Position numbers and translations under genes: made by a program
Origin: Christiangramia fulva
Lineage (GTDB): Bacteria; Bacteroidota; Bacteroidia; Flavobacteriales; Flavobacteriaceae
Length of the DNA: 64,000 nt
Direction: 5' to 3'
NCBI RefSeq assembly: GCF_003024155.1
Contig: NZ_CP028136.1
Location: forward strand, 2,666,001-2,730,000
Part shown: piece after piece, positions 14,460 to 24,107 of the stretch
How the letters are laid out: each line of letters opens with the position of its first letter
How positions within the stretch are numbered: the stretch's first letter is position 1
Notes under the pieces: generated by a model
Database searches by the model: none
The model's input: the letters and a program-made list of their open reading frames with translations, nothing else
Told to the model about the DNA's origin: nothing

Positions 14460-16811
14460 TTAATAAAGCGATTTGATCTTGCGAAGTTTTTCTTCCCAAA
14501 CCTTTAGATCGGCCTTATGATTGGCAATGTTCTTATGAACTTCCTGCACCAGCGGATTCTTATCTTCAACATTAGAGAAAAACTGAAGATTGTTTTCAAG
14601 TTGCCTTATTTCAGCTTTGGTTTCTTCAATTTTCTTGGTTAAAAAGTAATGCTCGTTCCTGATTTTGTTTTCGTCATCGGCATTATCCAGAGCCTGCACC
14701 TTGTTCTCATATTTCAGCATTTCGGCTTTTGTATTGTCAATATCCATCTTACCAAATAACTGATCCAGTGCTTTGTTGAATTTACCTTCTATAAATCGCT
14801 TGTTATAGGGAACTTTTCCTGTTTCTTTCCAGGCATTGATCTGTTCCTTTATTTTGGCCAGATCTTCCTTTTTATTACCGGTAAGTTCAATATTTTTTAA
14901 GTTATCAAGAATCTCTTTTTTCTTGTCAAAAGCTTCCAGTTCTTCCTTGTTATCTTCATTGCGTTGCGCATGAAGCCTGTCGAAGTAGTGATTACAGGCC
15001 TGTTTGAACTCTTTCCATATCTTATCACTGTCTTTGCGCGGAACATGCCCGACCTTTTTCCATTCTGCCTGGATCTTTTTCATCAGGGGAGTGACGGTTT
15101 TAAAGTCATCACTGTCTTTGTTATCCTGCGCTATTTGTATAAGCTCTTTCTTTTTCTCAAGATTATCGTACTGTTGCTTTTTCAGATTTTTATAAAACGC
15201 ATTTTTCTTGCGGTTGAAGCGCCGTACATTTTCCTTAAAGGCATTCCAGGTTTCCTGATTTTTATTTCGCGGAACTTTTCCGGCCTTGAAAAACTCTTCC
15301 CGCAAAGCTTCTATTTCCCTGATCTTTTGTTGCCATTTGCTATGAGAATCAAAATCTTCTTCTGCAATAGCTTTTATTTTTTCAATGATCTCCTGCTTGT
15401 GTTCCCAGTTTTTCTCATACTGTTCATCAAGATGACTGAAATATTCCTGCCTTTTATCGTGTATCTTCTTGGTCGCTGTGCTGAAACGATCCCAAATCAC
15501 TTCCCGGTATTCCCTGGCTACGGGACCAAGTTCTTCCTTCCACATTTTATGAAGCATCTGTAACTCGCGAAAAGCGCGGTTGACATCAGACTCCTGGAGA
15601 AGTTCCTCGGCGCGATCAATCACTTTTAATTTCTGTTCAAGGTTATGTTTGAAATCCATATCCCTGAACTCACGGTTGAGGTGCAGAAAATCATAGAAAT
15701 TTTCTACATGGTGGTGATACGTGTTCCAGACGTTATTGTATTCGGTGCGGGGAATAGGACCGGCAGTTCGCCATTTTTCCTGAATTTCCTTGAAATGATT
15801 GTAAGTGGTATTGATGTTTTCTTCAACATCGATCAAACCTTTGAGTTCTTCGATGATCTCTAAACGCCGGTGAAGGTTTTCGTTAAGATCCTTTTTAAGT
15901 CGGCGATAGTAATTATTCCTTTTTTCCTTATAATCGAAATAAAGCGAATTAAAACGCTTTTTCAAAGGAGTGGAGTAGTGGAAGTCGATGATATTTCCGC
16001 CATCGGCAAGAAAATCTTCTTTTTTCTCTTCCATTTCCTCATCGAATTTCGCGTTGAATTCAGCGCGAATTTCGGCAACATGTTCTTTGATTGCCTGAAC
16101 TTTTTCTTTTTTCAGAAGACGCTCCAGTTCATCGGTTAGCGCCTCTTTGCTCATAGAATGATAATCTTTCTTTTCAATATTATGGCGTTCGCTGGTACTT
16201 TCGTCTTCACTGTCTTCGGCTACCGAACGCTCCATATCTTCTTCATGGCTGCCTGAAGATTTTTTATTCTCCTCAACAACTGCATGACCTATATCGCTGT
16301 CAAGATCATCTTCATCTTCCTCCTCATCATCATGATCTTTTTCTGCTTCTTTTGCTTTTTTCTTTTTTTGGGAAGCAGCTTCATCAATCATTGCGTCTTC
16401 GTGCTCTGTATCTTCAACAGCTTCTTCCTTAGGACTTTTCTCGCTGGGAAGATCTTCTTTTTCCAGTGCTTCCTCTTTTATCTCCGGCTTTTTGAAAAAC
16501 GGGTCTTCAACCTCTTCTTTTTCATCAATATCGTGATATGGATCTTCCTCTTCAGGATTGGCTTTTTCCTTTGCTTTTTGTTCAGAGGTTTCTTTGCCTG
16601 AAGCCGATTCCTTCAGCATCGCATCTTCATGGTCGCTATCGTCTTTTTTTGCAGAATCTTTTTTAGCAGTATCCTGATTCTCAACTGAATCTTCCGCCTT
16701 CTTCTCATTTTCTTTCGCAGAGTTTTCGGTCATCTCCTTTTCCGGGCCGGTTTTATTCACTTCCTCTGCGGAAAGATCCTTTTTACTATTTTCTTTTTCT
16801 TGTTGAGACAT
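14460..16811 (-). CDS. Large DUF349 repeat protein with acidic N-terminal region
   Basis: A 783-residue protein. The first 220 residues are extremely Glu/Asp/Lys/Ser rich, low complexity, and include two imperfect copies of an EHEDAM-x2-EAAS-like unit. The rest is coiled-coil-like alpha helix with about five DUF349 repeats, each marked by a W-x2-A/V/T-G-x-V/I-P-R motif (for example KWRTAGPIPR, EWKKVGHVPR, AWKETGKVPY). No enzyme motif is visible. DUF349 proteins are widespread in Bacteroidota and Actinobacteria and functionally unassigned. The ATG at 16811 was preferred over a TTG three codons upstream. Highly skewed composition of the N-terminus suggests an intrinsically disordered, possibly RNA- or ribosome-associated tail, which is speculation. 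Confidence 0.85.
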   Translation of the reverse strand: MSQQEKENSKKDLSAEEVNKTGPEKEMTENSAKENEKKAEDSVENQDTAKKDSAKKDDSDHEDAMLKESASGKETSEQKAKEKANPEEEDPYHDIDEKEEVEDPFFKKPEIKEEALEKEDLPSEKSPKEEAVEDTEHEDAMIDEAASQKKKKAKEAEKDHDDEEEDEDDLDSDIGHAVVEENKKSSGSHEEDMERSVAEDSEDESTSERHNIEKKDYHSMSKEALTDELERLLKKEKVQAIKEHVAEIRAEFNAKFDEEMEEKKEDFLADGGNIIDFHYSTPLKKRFNSLYFDYKEKRNNYYRRLKKDLNENLHRRLEIIEELKGLIDVEENINTTYNHFKEIQEKWRTAGPIPRTEYNNVWNTYHHHVENFYDFLHLNREFRDMDFKHNLEQKLKVIDRAEELLQESDVNRAFRELQMLHKMWKEELGPVAREYREVIWDRFSTATKKIHDKRQEYFSHLDEQYEKNWEHKQEIIEKIKAIAEEDFDSHSKWQQKIREIEALREEFFKAGKVPRNKNQETWNAFKENVRRFNRKKNAFYKNLKKQQYDNLEKKKELIQIAQDNKDSDDFKTVTPLMKKIQAEWKKVGHVPRKDSDKIWKEFKQACNHYFDRLHAQRNEDNKEELEAFDKKKEILDNLKNIELTGNKKEDLAKIKEQINAWKETGKVPYNKRFIEGKFNKALDQLFGKMDIDNTKAEMLKYENKVQALDNADDENKIRNEHYFLTKKIEETKAEIRQLENNLQFFSNVEDKNPLVQEVHKNIANHKADLKVWEEKLRKIKSLY

Positions 16812-16929
16812 ATCTTTCAATGTTAGGGTTCGTCGTGTAATCTTTTAAAGCTGAAAGATAACAACTCCCCTAAAAATGGACAAGCGATTGGTTTTATTTA
16901 TGAATCAGAAGGAAATGGAAGACTGAAAA

Positions 16930-17658
16930 TCAGGAATTCCAGATTTCCCATGCTTTTTCAGCCTGTAACTGCAGCATACGCAGGCCATTCACGGCGGTTG
17001 CACCCTGTTTGATGGCCATTTTCATAATTGCAGTCTCTGCAGGATTGTAGATGAGATCGTACACCAGGTGCTTTTTTCCTAAAAATTCAACAGGAACATC
17101 AGGCGATTCCTGGATATTAGGAAAGGTGCCGAGTGGAGTGGTGTTAATGATCACCGAGTATTCCTCCAGAAGATTTTTATTCAGATCGGTATATGAAAAT
17201 TGATCTTCACGGGGTTCACGGGAAACAAATTTAAATTCAATTTCCATGGATTTTAACGCGAAGGCTACGGCTTTTGAGGCGCCTCCGGTACCCAAAATCA
17301 GTGCTTTTTGATGATGCTTTTTCAGGAAAGGTTCTATGGATTTACGGAATCCAAAATGATCGGTGTTATAACCTGCAAGCTTTCCATTTTCCTCAAATTT
17401 TATGGTATTAACAGCCCCAATCTCTTTGGCATTTTCATCAAGCCTGTCTAAATAGAGCATGACGTCCCGCTTGTACGGAATAGTTACATTCAGGCCTGCA
17501 ATTTCTTCTTCCTTGATAATGTCAGTCAATTGTGAAATATCTTCAAGATCGAAATTTCGGTATTTTGCATCAATATTTTCATTGTTGAATTTTTCCGAAA
17601 AATATTTACGAGAAAAAGAGTAATCAATATTCCTTCCAATAAGTCCGTATAGCTTCAT
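16930..17658 (-). CDS. aroE: Shikimate dehydrogenase
   Basis: NADPH-dependent reduction of 3-dehydroshikimate to shikimate in aromatic amino acid synthesis. Shikimate-binding serines lie in YSFSRKYF (13-20), the catalytic lysine in NVTIPYK (K63) and the catalytic aspartate in GYNTD (D100). The NADPH loop is LGTGGASKAV at 122-131. At 242 residues it is shorter than the E. coli enzyme (272), as is common in Bacteroidota. Its ATG overlaps the stop codon of the upstream DUF368 gene (ATGA), so it is the last gene of a three-gene unit and probably translationally coupled. Confidence 0.93.
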   Translation of the reverse strand: MKLYGLIGRNIDYSFSRKYFSEKFNNENIDAKYRNFDLEDISQLTDIIKEEEIAGLNVTIPYKRDVMLYLDRLDENAKEIGAVNTIKFEENGKLAGYNTDHFGFRKSIEPFLKKHHQKALILGTGGASKAVAFALKSMEIEFKFVSREPREDQFSYTDLNKNLLEEYSVIINTTPLGTFPNIQESPDVPVEFLGKKHLVYDLIYNPAETAIMKMAIKQGATAVNGLRMLQLQAEKAWEIWNS

Positions 17659-18671
17659 TTTGTAGATTTTTTCTTTTCGTACCAGGCCAGGCCCAGAACA
17701 ATAAATATACCTACAAAAATAAAAAATATTGCCAGCCAGGTCTCTGAAAGGCTAAAATCTGGCCAGTAACGGTCGTAATTATCAATAATTTTATGCCCTT
17801 CGCGGTCGATTAGAATTTCACCGGCCTGGTTCATCTTATAAATTTTTTCTTTCCAGGGCCACACTACTCCCAGTGATCCGGTAATAAAACCGATGATGGT
17901 TGCAAAAGTCTCTTTTTTATGAGTTTTCAGGACATAACCCAGCAAATGGGAAAGAATTACCAGTCCCGCCAGGGAACCGGCTGCGAAAACTATCAAAACC
18001 TGCAACATATTTAAACGTTCGGGGTCACTGACAAACGAGAAATCAAGAGCGATGATACTGGCGATAGTATCAAATAATGCATTGACAGAATCTACCAGTA
18101 GCAGCACATAATTTCCCAGCAAAATAAGAATAAATGAACCCGATAATCCGGGGAGTGTCATTCCTGAAACGCTTATCATTCCACAGAAAAATACGAACCA
18201 TAAATTGTCATTTTCTTTTGCCGGTTCCAGAAAACTGATACCTATACCAACAACAACTCCTATTAAGGCGAAAATAACCGAGTTCCGGTCCCATTCGTCA
18301 AAATCTTTACTGATGTAATAGATCGAGCCGATGATCATACCAAAGAAAGCTGACCAAACGTATAATTCATAATGTACGAGCAGGTAATCCAGAAGTTTGG
18401 AAACACTGAAATAGCTCACCAGCATACCCAGGATTAATAACCCAAGGAATTTTCCGTTAAGGTATCGGTAAAGACTTCTAAACCTTCCCGAGATCAGCAA
18501 TTTAAAAGCCTTTAGGTTGATTTTTTGAAGGGAATAGATAAATTCTTCATAGAACCCCGCGACAAAAGCGACGACCCCTCCCGAGACTCCGGGAACTTTA
18601 TTGGCGGCACCCATGCCTAATCCTTTTAAAAAAAGGAGAAGCTTATCGGTTAAAGTTCTAGTTTGCTGCAT
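17655..18671 (-). CDS. DUF368 family polytopic membrane protein (PopT-like), second copy
   Basis: Inner-membrane protein of 338 residues with about eight to ten hydrophobic segments. The family signature KVPGVSGGVVAFVAGFYEE sits at the N-terminus, and a related element TLPGLSGSFILILLGNY occurs in the second half, as expected for an internally duplicated transporter. DUF368 proteins (PopT) are established as polyprenyl-phosphate translocases that recycle undecaprenyl phosphate to the cytoplasmic face. This copy overlaps the first DUF368 gene by 14 bases upstream and aroE by four bases downstream. Confidence 0.88.
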   Translation of the reverse strand: MQQTRTLTDKLLLFLKGLGMGAANKVPGVSGGVVAFVAGFYEEFIYSLQKINLKAFKLLISGRFRSLYRYLNGKFLGLLILGMLVSYFSVSKLLDYLLVHYELYVWSAFFGMIIGSIYYISKDFDEWDRNSVIFALIGVVVGIGISFLEPAKENDNLWFVFFCGMISVSGMTLPGLSGSFILILLGNYVLLLVDSVNALFDTIASIIALDFSFVSDPERLNMLQVLIVFAAGSLAGLVILSHLLGYVLKTHKKETFATIIGFITGSLGVVWPWKEKIYKMNQAGEILIDREGHKIIDNYDRYWPDFSLSETWLAIFFIFVGIFIVLGLAWYEKKKSTK

Positions 18672-19596
18672 TAGCAGAATCTGAGTTTAAAGTGGCAACC
18701 GATTCTAAGATAAGAATTAAGAGGAATCCTGCAATCATTAGCAAGATGGCCCATAAAGTTTGAGGATCGCCTTCAAAATTCCAGGGTAATACGGTAGCTT
18801 CTTTGAGCACCACTTTCTTTTCTCCAAAAGTAGCCGATTCAAGGACTTCCTTCCATGGCCAAATTTTTGGAAGTGAACCGGCAATAAATCCGGTTAAGGC
18901 AGCAAGGGTGATATTGCCGTAATGTTCAAAGAGCCATTTCAGTAATCTTGAGAAGGAAAGCAAGCCAATAACTGCGCCTATTCCAAAGGAAGCGATGGTT
19001 TTGAAATCAAAATCATGAACAGCTTCGGTAATAGATTTATAAGCTCCTAAAAGTACAAGTATAAAAGCACCGGAAATTCCCGGAAGTATCATGGCACAGA
19101 TGGCCAGAGCACCGGAAAAGAAAATGAAAAGGTAGCTGGAACTGGTATGCATGGGTGGAAGGCTCACAATATAATAAGCAAGAGCAGCGCCGAGAATTAA
19201 TGCCAGAACGATCTTAAAATTCCATTTTGGGATTTGTTTGGCCACAAACCAGATACTTGAAAGTACCAGCCCGAAGAAAAAAGACCAGATTAAAACTGGA
19301 TGATTTTCTAACAGGTAATTCGCAAGGCGCATCAGGGTGAAAATACTAACAAGAATACCGGCGAAAAGGGCGATGATGAAATTGCCGTTTAGCTCTTTCC
19401 ACATCGATTTGAATCCTTCGTTTTTCCAGGTAGAAAAAAGTTCGATTTTAACGCCTCCAATGGTGGCGATCAATTCTTCATAAATTCCTGAAATAAAAGC
19501 TATCGTTCCACCCGAGACACCGGGAACGACATCGGCAGCTCCCATTGCCATTCCCTTGAGGGTGATCTTGAAATAATCAAGTAAATTACGTTGCAT
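18658..19596 (-). CDS. DUF368 family polytopic membrane protein (PopT-like), first copy
   Basis: Paralogue of the next gene, 312 residues, same organisation: DVVPGVSGGTIAFISGIYEE near residues 22-41 and MILPGISGAFILVLLGAY in the second half. Predicted role, by family, is flipping undecaprenyl phosphate back across the inner membrane for peptidoglycan and surface-glycan synthesis. It is the first gene of the DUF368-DUF368-aroE unit, and a TAnnTTTG element stands 22 bases before its ATG. The two paralogues are clearly divergent in sequence outside the motifs, so they may form a heteromer or serve different carriers. Confidence 0.88.
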   Translation of the reverse strand: MQRNLLDYFKITLKGMAMGAADVVPGVSGGTIAFISGIYEELIATIGGVKIELFSTWKNEGFKSMWKELNGNFIIALFAGILVSIFTLMRLANYLLENHPVLIWSFFFGLVLSSIWFVAKQIPKWNFKIVLALILGAALAYYIVSLPPMHTSSSYLFIFFSGALAICAMILPGISGAFILVLLGAYKSITEAVHDFDFKTIASFGIGAVIGLLSFSRLLKWLFEHYGNITLAALTGFIAGSLPKIWPWKEVLESATFGEKKVVLKEATVLPWNFEGDPQTLWAILLMIAGFLLILILESVATLNSDSANAAN

Positions 19597-19618
19597 CCTC
19601 TTTTTTTGTCAATCTGCC

Positions 19619-19626
19619 CAAAGGTA
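19619..19626 (-). promoter_or_regulatory. -7 promoter element of the DUF368-DUF368-aroE operon
   Basis: Minus-strand TACCTTTG fits TAnnTTTG and lies 22 bases upstream of the first DUF368 ATG. No -33 box was identified. Confidence 0.5.
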
Positions 19627-19635
19627 GCAAAATAA

Positions 19636-21033
19636 CTAAGAGAGGTTTACGAAAGAATTTATAATTTGCTTTACGCTTTTTCGGCTAAAGATCTTCGGAA
19701 AAAGTTCCTCGATAATGATATAATATTCCGCGTCTATCTTCAGGGCGTTTTTAAGATGGAAATAACCTTTTTCACCTTTATTGGCCGAGAAAAAGAGCCC
19801 GGCAAGTCGGTATTCGATCTCTGCGGTATCCGGATAAAATTCCAATGCCTGCAGCATACAGGAAATCGCGGTGTCATATTCACCCAGACTGGTTAGAATA
19901 TCACATCTTTTAATCCAGGTTTCCAGCTCATAATTGCCCAGCTCGAGACTTTTTTTGTAGCCATATTCAGCTTCTTCAAAGAAGTTCAGGCGGTTGTTGA
20001 TCTTCGCGTACCGCTTCCAGTACAACACATTGTCTTCATCAATATTGAGAGCTTTATTGATGTAATAAAGCGCTTTTTGGTAATTGAGTTTACGAAGGTA
20101 AAAATCGGTTATAGCGATCCATCCCTTATCCAATAAAGGATCTTCTTTCACGGTTTCCTTGTAATTCTTAAGTGCAAGATCGTCGCATCCAAGTTTTTCG
20201 AAACATTTTCCTATTCGCAGGTAAGCAAAAGAAGAAGGATCTTCTAGCTCGAGAGTAATATTGTAGTTCTCGATGGCCTCGTTATAGCGTTTCAGCTTTT
20301 CAAGTACTTTACCTTTTTCAAGGTAAGCTCCAACAAAATGGTCATCGCTGATAATCGCAAAATCGAAAGCAGCGAGAGCCTTATTATACTGTTTAAGATC
20401 AAAATACTGTTTTCCTACCTGGTGCCACGCAACTTCACAATAAGGATGTTTATCGAGGTACATATTCAGGTATTCGATAGCTTCCTGTTTCTGATCAAGA
20501 AAATCAAAGCAGTACATAATATTGTAAAGTGCCGAATAATCTTCTTCATCGGCTTCCAGGCACTTCATAAAACTATACTTCGCATTCTCGAAATCTTCGA
20601 GGAAAAGGTATTCCATCCCGATCAGCGAGAAAATTTCTGCATCTTCCAGGGTGATTTCCAAAGCGGCCTCCAGCATTTTAATAGCTTCATGATGCATATC
20701 GCGTTTAGAATAGATCTGGGCCTTTTGAATGTAAATTTCTTCATTTGAAGACTCCAGTTCTTTCAATTCGTTAAGGATCCCATCTGCCAGATCTAACTTA
20801 TCTTCAAAAACGAGAATTTCAACCTTAAATAGTCTAAGGTTTACAGAAGTAGGATGTTGGGTAAGGCCCATTTTCACCGCTTTTTTGGCAAGCGAAAATT
20901 TTCCGTTTTCAAGATAATGATGGATAATATTTTCGAATTCATTGGAATCAAAGAAGAGAACATCATTGGTTTTCAGCATAGATTCGAAGCGGGCAAGTGA
21001 GAAATTATCTTCATCGTTATGGCTTAACTGCAT
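19636..21033 (-). CDS. Tetratricopeptide repeat protein
   Basis: Soluble 465-residue protein made almost entirely of about eleven 34-residue TPR units, recognisable from pairs such as ALYNIMYCF, AWHQVGKQYF and YNKALAAFDFAI with the usual small/aromatic pattern. No signal peptide or transmembrane segment is present, so it is likely cytoplasmic and a protein-binding scaffold. A family common in Flavobacteriia; the partner is unknown. It lies upstream of the DUF368 pair but is separated by its own stop and a promoter-like element. Confidence 0.87.
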   Translation of the reverse strand: MQLSHNDEDNFSLARFESMLKTNDVLFFDSNEFENIIHHYLENGKFSLAKKAVKMGLTQHPTSVNLRLFKVEILVFEDKLDLADGILNELKELESSNEEIYIQKAQIYSKRDMHHEAIKMLEAALEITLEDAEIFSLIGMEYLFLEDFENAKYSFMKCLEADEEDYSALYNIMYCFDFLDQKQEAIEYLNMYLDKHPYCEVAWHQVGKQYFDLKQYNKALAAFDFAIISDDHFVGAYLEKGKVLEKLKRYNEAIENYNITLELEDPSSFAYLRIGKCFEKLGCDDLALKNYKETVKEDPLLDKGWIAITDFYLRKLNYQKALYYINKALNIDEDNVLYWKRYAKINNRLNFFEEAEYGYKKSLELGNYELETWIKRCDILTSLGEYDTAISCMLQALEFYPDTAEIEYRLAGLFFSANKGEKGYFHLKNALKIDAEYYIIIEELFPKIFSRKSVKQIINSFVNLS

Positions 21034-21143
21034 AAGATCGGGATTAGGGGATTTCTTCTGAACTAAAGTTAAAAATGATTAAAAGCAATTTTCGGACTGG
21101 GAAGTATTGTTGTTAACAAATTAATTAACACTACATTAATATT

Positions 21144-22322
21144 TCATTTTAAGTTATTTAAGATGTCAATAATAATGCCACAACCTTCTTTGATCTCTTC
21201 TTCTGAAATAGTTAGGGGAGGAGTAAGCCGGACTGCCTGTTTTTCATAGAGTAGCCAGAAAAGAACAAGCTGATTCTCTTTGGCTTTCAATACGAGCTCA
21301 TCGGCAATTTTGGCAGACTTTAAAATAAGAGCGAGCATAAGGCCCTGGCCGCGGATTTCTTCAATTAGAGGATGCTGAAGCAGATTTCTGAAAAGTTTTT
21401 CTTTTTCCAGGGTTTTATTGATAAGACTGGTTTGAGTGATTTCTTTTAAAGTTGCCAAAGCCGATGCTGCAATCAACGGATTTCCGCCAAAGGTAGTGAT
21501 ATGACCCATTTTGGGATTATCGCTTAGCTGGTCCATCAGTTTTTCTGAAGCGGTGAAGGCTCCAATAGGAAGTCCGCCGCCCATACCTTTTCCCATCGCA
21601 ACAATATCTGGAACTACCTCAAAATTCTCAAATCCGAACAACTTTCCTGTTCTTCCAAAACCGGGTTGTATCTCATCGAGAATAAGCAAAGCGCCAACTT
21701 CTTCACACCGATTTTTGACTTTTTTGAGATAATTATCCCGGGGCATGATAAATCCGGCGCCTCCCTGTATCGTTTCCAGGATCACTGCCGCGGTTCGTTC
21801 AGTGATCTTTTCGATATCTTTTTCGTTATTGAAAGTGATAAAAGAAATATCTCCCAGCAAAGGCCGGAAAGGTTTTACCCGTTCTTCATAATCCATAAGG
21901 CTCAATGAACCCATGGTATTGCCATGATAGGCATTATGAGCCGCAATGATTTCAGATCTTCCCGTAGCTCTTCTGGCCAACTTCAAAGACCCCTCTATAG
22001 CTTCGGTACCTGAATTTACCAGATAAGTTTTGGAAAGATCTCCGGGCATATTTTTCGCCAGTAATTTGGAGAGTTCTACGGCAGGACCCTGTGCATATTC
22101 ACCATATACCATTACATGCAGATATTTTTCTGCCTGCTTTTTAATGGCGGCTACAATTTTTGGATGTGAATGTCCAAGACTACAAGCCGAAACACCCGCG
22201 ACGAAATCGAGGTGTTTTTTGCCATCGGTAGTATAGATGTAACTGCCAATTGCATGTGAAACTTCTAGTCCAAGAGGATGCGGTGTGGTTTGTGCCTGGT
22301 ATTTGAAAAAATCTTTATTCAA
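21144..22322 (-). CDS. Class III aminotransferase (aspartate aminotransferase family)
   Basis: PLP-dependent omega/acetylornithine-type aminotransferase of 392 residues. LNSGTEAIEG-like phosphate loop appears as LVNSGTEAIE at 101-110, the PLP-ring aspartate is D216 in LLILDEIQPG, and the Schiff-base lysine is K245 in VAMGKGMGGG. The family covers ornithine, acetylornithine, 4-aminobutyrate and other amines, so the substrate is not assigned. The start must be the TTG at 22322: an in-frame stop lies two codons upstream and DFFKYQAQTTP is the usual family N-terminus. The start overlaps the end of the OstA-like gene by eight bases, indicating translational coupling. Confidence 0.88.
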   Translation of the reverse strand: MNKDFFKYQAQTTPHPLGLEVSHAIGSYIYTTDGKKHLDFVAGVSACSLGHSHPKIVAAIKKQAEKYLHVMVYGEYAQGPAVELSKLLAKNMPGDLSKTYLVNSGTEAIEGSLKLARRATGRSEIIAAHNAYHGNTMGSLSLMDYEERVKPFRPLLGDISFITFNNEKDIEKITERTAAVILETIQGGAGFIMPRDNYLKKVKNRCEEVGALLILDEIQPGFGRTGKLFGFENFEVVPDIVAMGKGMGGGLPIGAFTASEKLMDQLSDNPKMGHITTFGGNPLIAASALATLKEITQTSLINKTLEKEKLFRNLLQHPLIEEIRGQGLMLALILKSAKIADELVLKAKENQLVLFWLLYEKQAVRLTPPLTISEEEIKEGCGIIIDILNNLK

Positions 22323-24093
22323 TCTTTACTTCCTCTTTCGTTTCCAAAGAATCCTTCTTTTTTTCGTTTTTCAGGTCTTCTTTTATATCTGGCAAATTAG
22401 GATGTTTGAATTTCAAAGTGTCTTCTTTTCGATTTTGAAGGATCTTTGGATCCAACCTGGAATTTTTATTCAGCAAAGGTTTATTTTTTTCTCTTTGGTC
22501 GAAAAATTCTTCTGGTTCATCAGGAAGCGGAATACCCTGAATTTTGGTCAGTTTTGGTTCCGGCTGACCTTCAAAAAGGCCTTTTTTGCTCATAATGCGT
22601 TCGTCGCCACGCCAGTTAAAACCTTTCAGCTGCCTTGCATTGGGAGGGAAGTCCGGCTCGGGAGTTAATTTTCCATCTACCTGGTTGTAATAATAAATAT
22701 CGGTTATTTTCCGATCTTCAAACAGAATTTTGATAGAACTGGAAAGTGTTTTATTGATCCCTATTAAAGTATCCTTCTCATTCCGCATATAATACAGCGT
22801 TTCGGTATTTTTATCGATATCTACCTGCGAAAGCTCATTATCATCAAATAAACCTACAAGGTATTTTCCTTTTATCTGGTTGTACCCCTTGATCGTATCC
22901 TTCTGAATAAGAAAAGCATTGTTGAAAACCAGCAGGGTATCAAGTTTCTCGGTCTTGGGATTACTAATAAGCTGGATCGTATCACCGGTCATTTGATTTT
23001 CGCCCGACCATAGCACGGGATCTTTATCTCCCATACGCCTTAAATTGATCAGTTTAGTGATCCCGGAACTCTGATTGGTATAAATGGAATCGCTTCTACC
23101 GCTCATGTCATTTTTTAGAATGCGAACATCATAGAATCCTCGGATGACACGTTGTTCAGGTTTCCCGGTGACCATAAGTGTATCGCTATGAATAAAAACT
23201 GAATCTTTATCCTGAAGCATTGCCGCAACCGCTCGTTTTGTTATAAAAACAGAATCTTTATCCCGGTAAACTTCTGCGTAATGGCCCGTAATTTTGCTTT
23301 TATTGATGGTGTCGATTACCCTGATATTGTTGGTAGCCGAAGCAAAGCTTCTTTTTCTGTTAAAATAAAGGCTGTCGCCTTTGAGAATTCGGTTGTCATA
23401 ATCTATTCGGGAATTTTTCACAAAATAGCCATGATCTTCCCGGGTGTCATAAAAACCCCGCTCGCAATAAACTGTGCTGGTTTCGCTTTCAATAGTTGAA
23501 GGGCCATAGAGGTAGGCATTTCCATTTTCCGAATAAAAATCGATTTGTTCGGAATGAATGGTGTAATCCGGGTTTTTTACCACCACATCGGTAATAAAAC
23601 TGTATTTATCTTCATTCAGAAAATAGCGCCCGACGCGACTGGTAAGCACGCTGGCGGTATCGGTTACTTTTCCGCCACTTCTATAATAGGCCTGTTGTGT
23701 TATTCTGTTAAAAAAGAGGCTGTCAGTTTCCAGGGTGGTTTCCGGACGCCTCATTTTTACGTTTCCACTGGCGAAGGCAAATTCAGTATCTCCATTATAT
23801 TCCGCATAATTACTGGTCATGCTTACGCTGTCGCCCTGCTGCATCCTTATGTTTCCGTAGGCTTTAAAAAAGTTGGCTTCCTTATAAAAAATGGCATTAT
23901 CGCACCAGACTTCTATTCCGTTATGATCAAAATACACCTGGTTATCGACCTTGCTGAGGATAAAAGCACCGGGATATCGCTCTTCATTCCGCAGGGTCCG
24001 GTCAGATTCATAATTGATCTTTTGAGTTTGACCCAAGGCCGAAGGCAGGAAACAAAGACTAAAAATCAGAAATAGAAAGATTTGTTTCAGCAA
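22315..24093 (-). CDS. OstA-like LPS-transport protein (LptA/LptD N-domain fold)
   Basis: Exported protein of 592 residues: signal peptide with cleavage near SALGQTQ (about 19-25), then repeated short beta strands typical of the OstA jellyroll, for example EVWCDNAIFYKEANFFKAYG, TSNYAEYNGDTEFAFASG and TLETDSLFFN. Such proteins bridge LPS between inner and outer membrane in the Lpt pathway. The tail from about 480 to the end is Pro/Lys/Glu rich. No large C-terminal LptD barrel is present. The TTG at 24093 is the only plausible start; a TAnnTTTG element 15 bases before it implies a very short leader. Confidence 0.83.
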   Translation of the reverse strand: MLKQIFLFLIFSLCFLPSALGQTQKINYESDRTLRNEERYPGAFILSKVDNQVYFDHNGIEVWCDNAIFYKEANFFKAYGNIRMQQGDSVSMTSNYAEYNGDTEFAFASGNVKMRRPETTLETDSLFFNRITQQAYYRSGGKVTDTASVLTSRVGRYFLNEDKYSFITDVVVKNPDYTIHSEQIDFYSENGNAYLYGPSTIESETSTVYCERGFYDTREDHGYFVKNSRIDYDNRILKGDSLYFNRKRSFASATNNIRVIDTINKSKITGHYAEVYRDKDSVFITKRAVAAMLQDKDSVFIHSDTLMVTGKPEQRVIRGFYDVRILKNDMSGRSDSIYTNQSSGITKLINLRRMGDKDPVLWSGENQMTGDTIQLISNPKTEKLDTLLVFNNAFLIQKDTIKGYNQIKGKYLVGLFDDNELSQVDIDKNTETLYYMRNEKDTLIGINKTLSSSIKILFEDRKITDIYYYNQVDGKLTPEPDFPPNARQLKGFNWRGDERIMSKKGLFEGQPEPKLTKIQGIPLPDEPEEFFDQREKNKPLLNKNSRLDPKILQNRKEDTLKFKHPNLPDIKEDLKNEKKKDSLETKEEVKIE

Positions 24094-24107
24094 GATTAAA
24101 TTTTTGA

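Noticed and set aside
15870..16601. Hydrophobic Phe-rich open frames antisense to the DUF349 acidic region
   Set aside because: Their composition is the complement of GAA/AAA-rich codons, so they are artefacts of the opposite strand.
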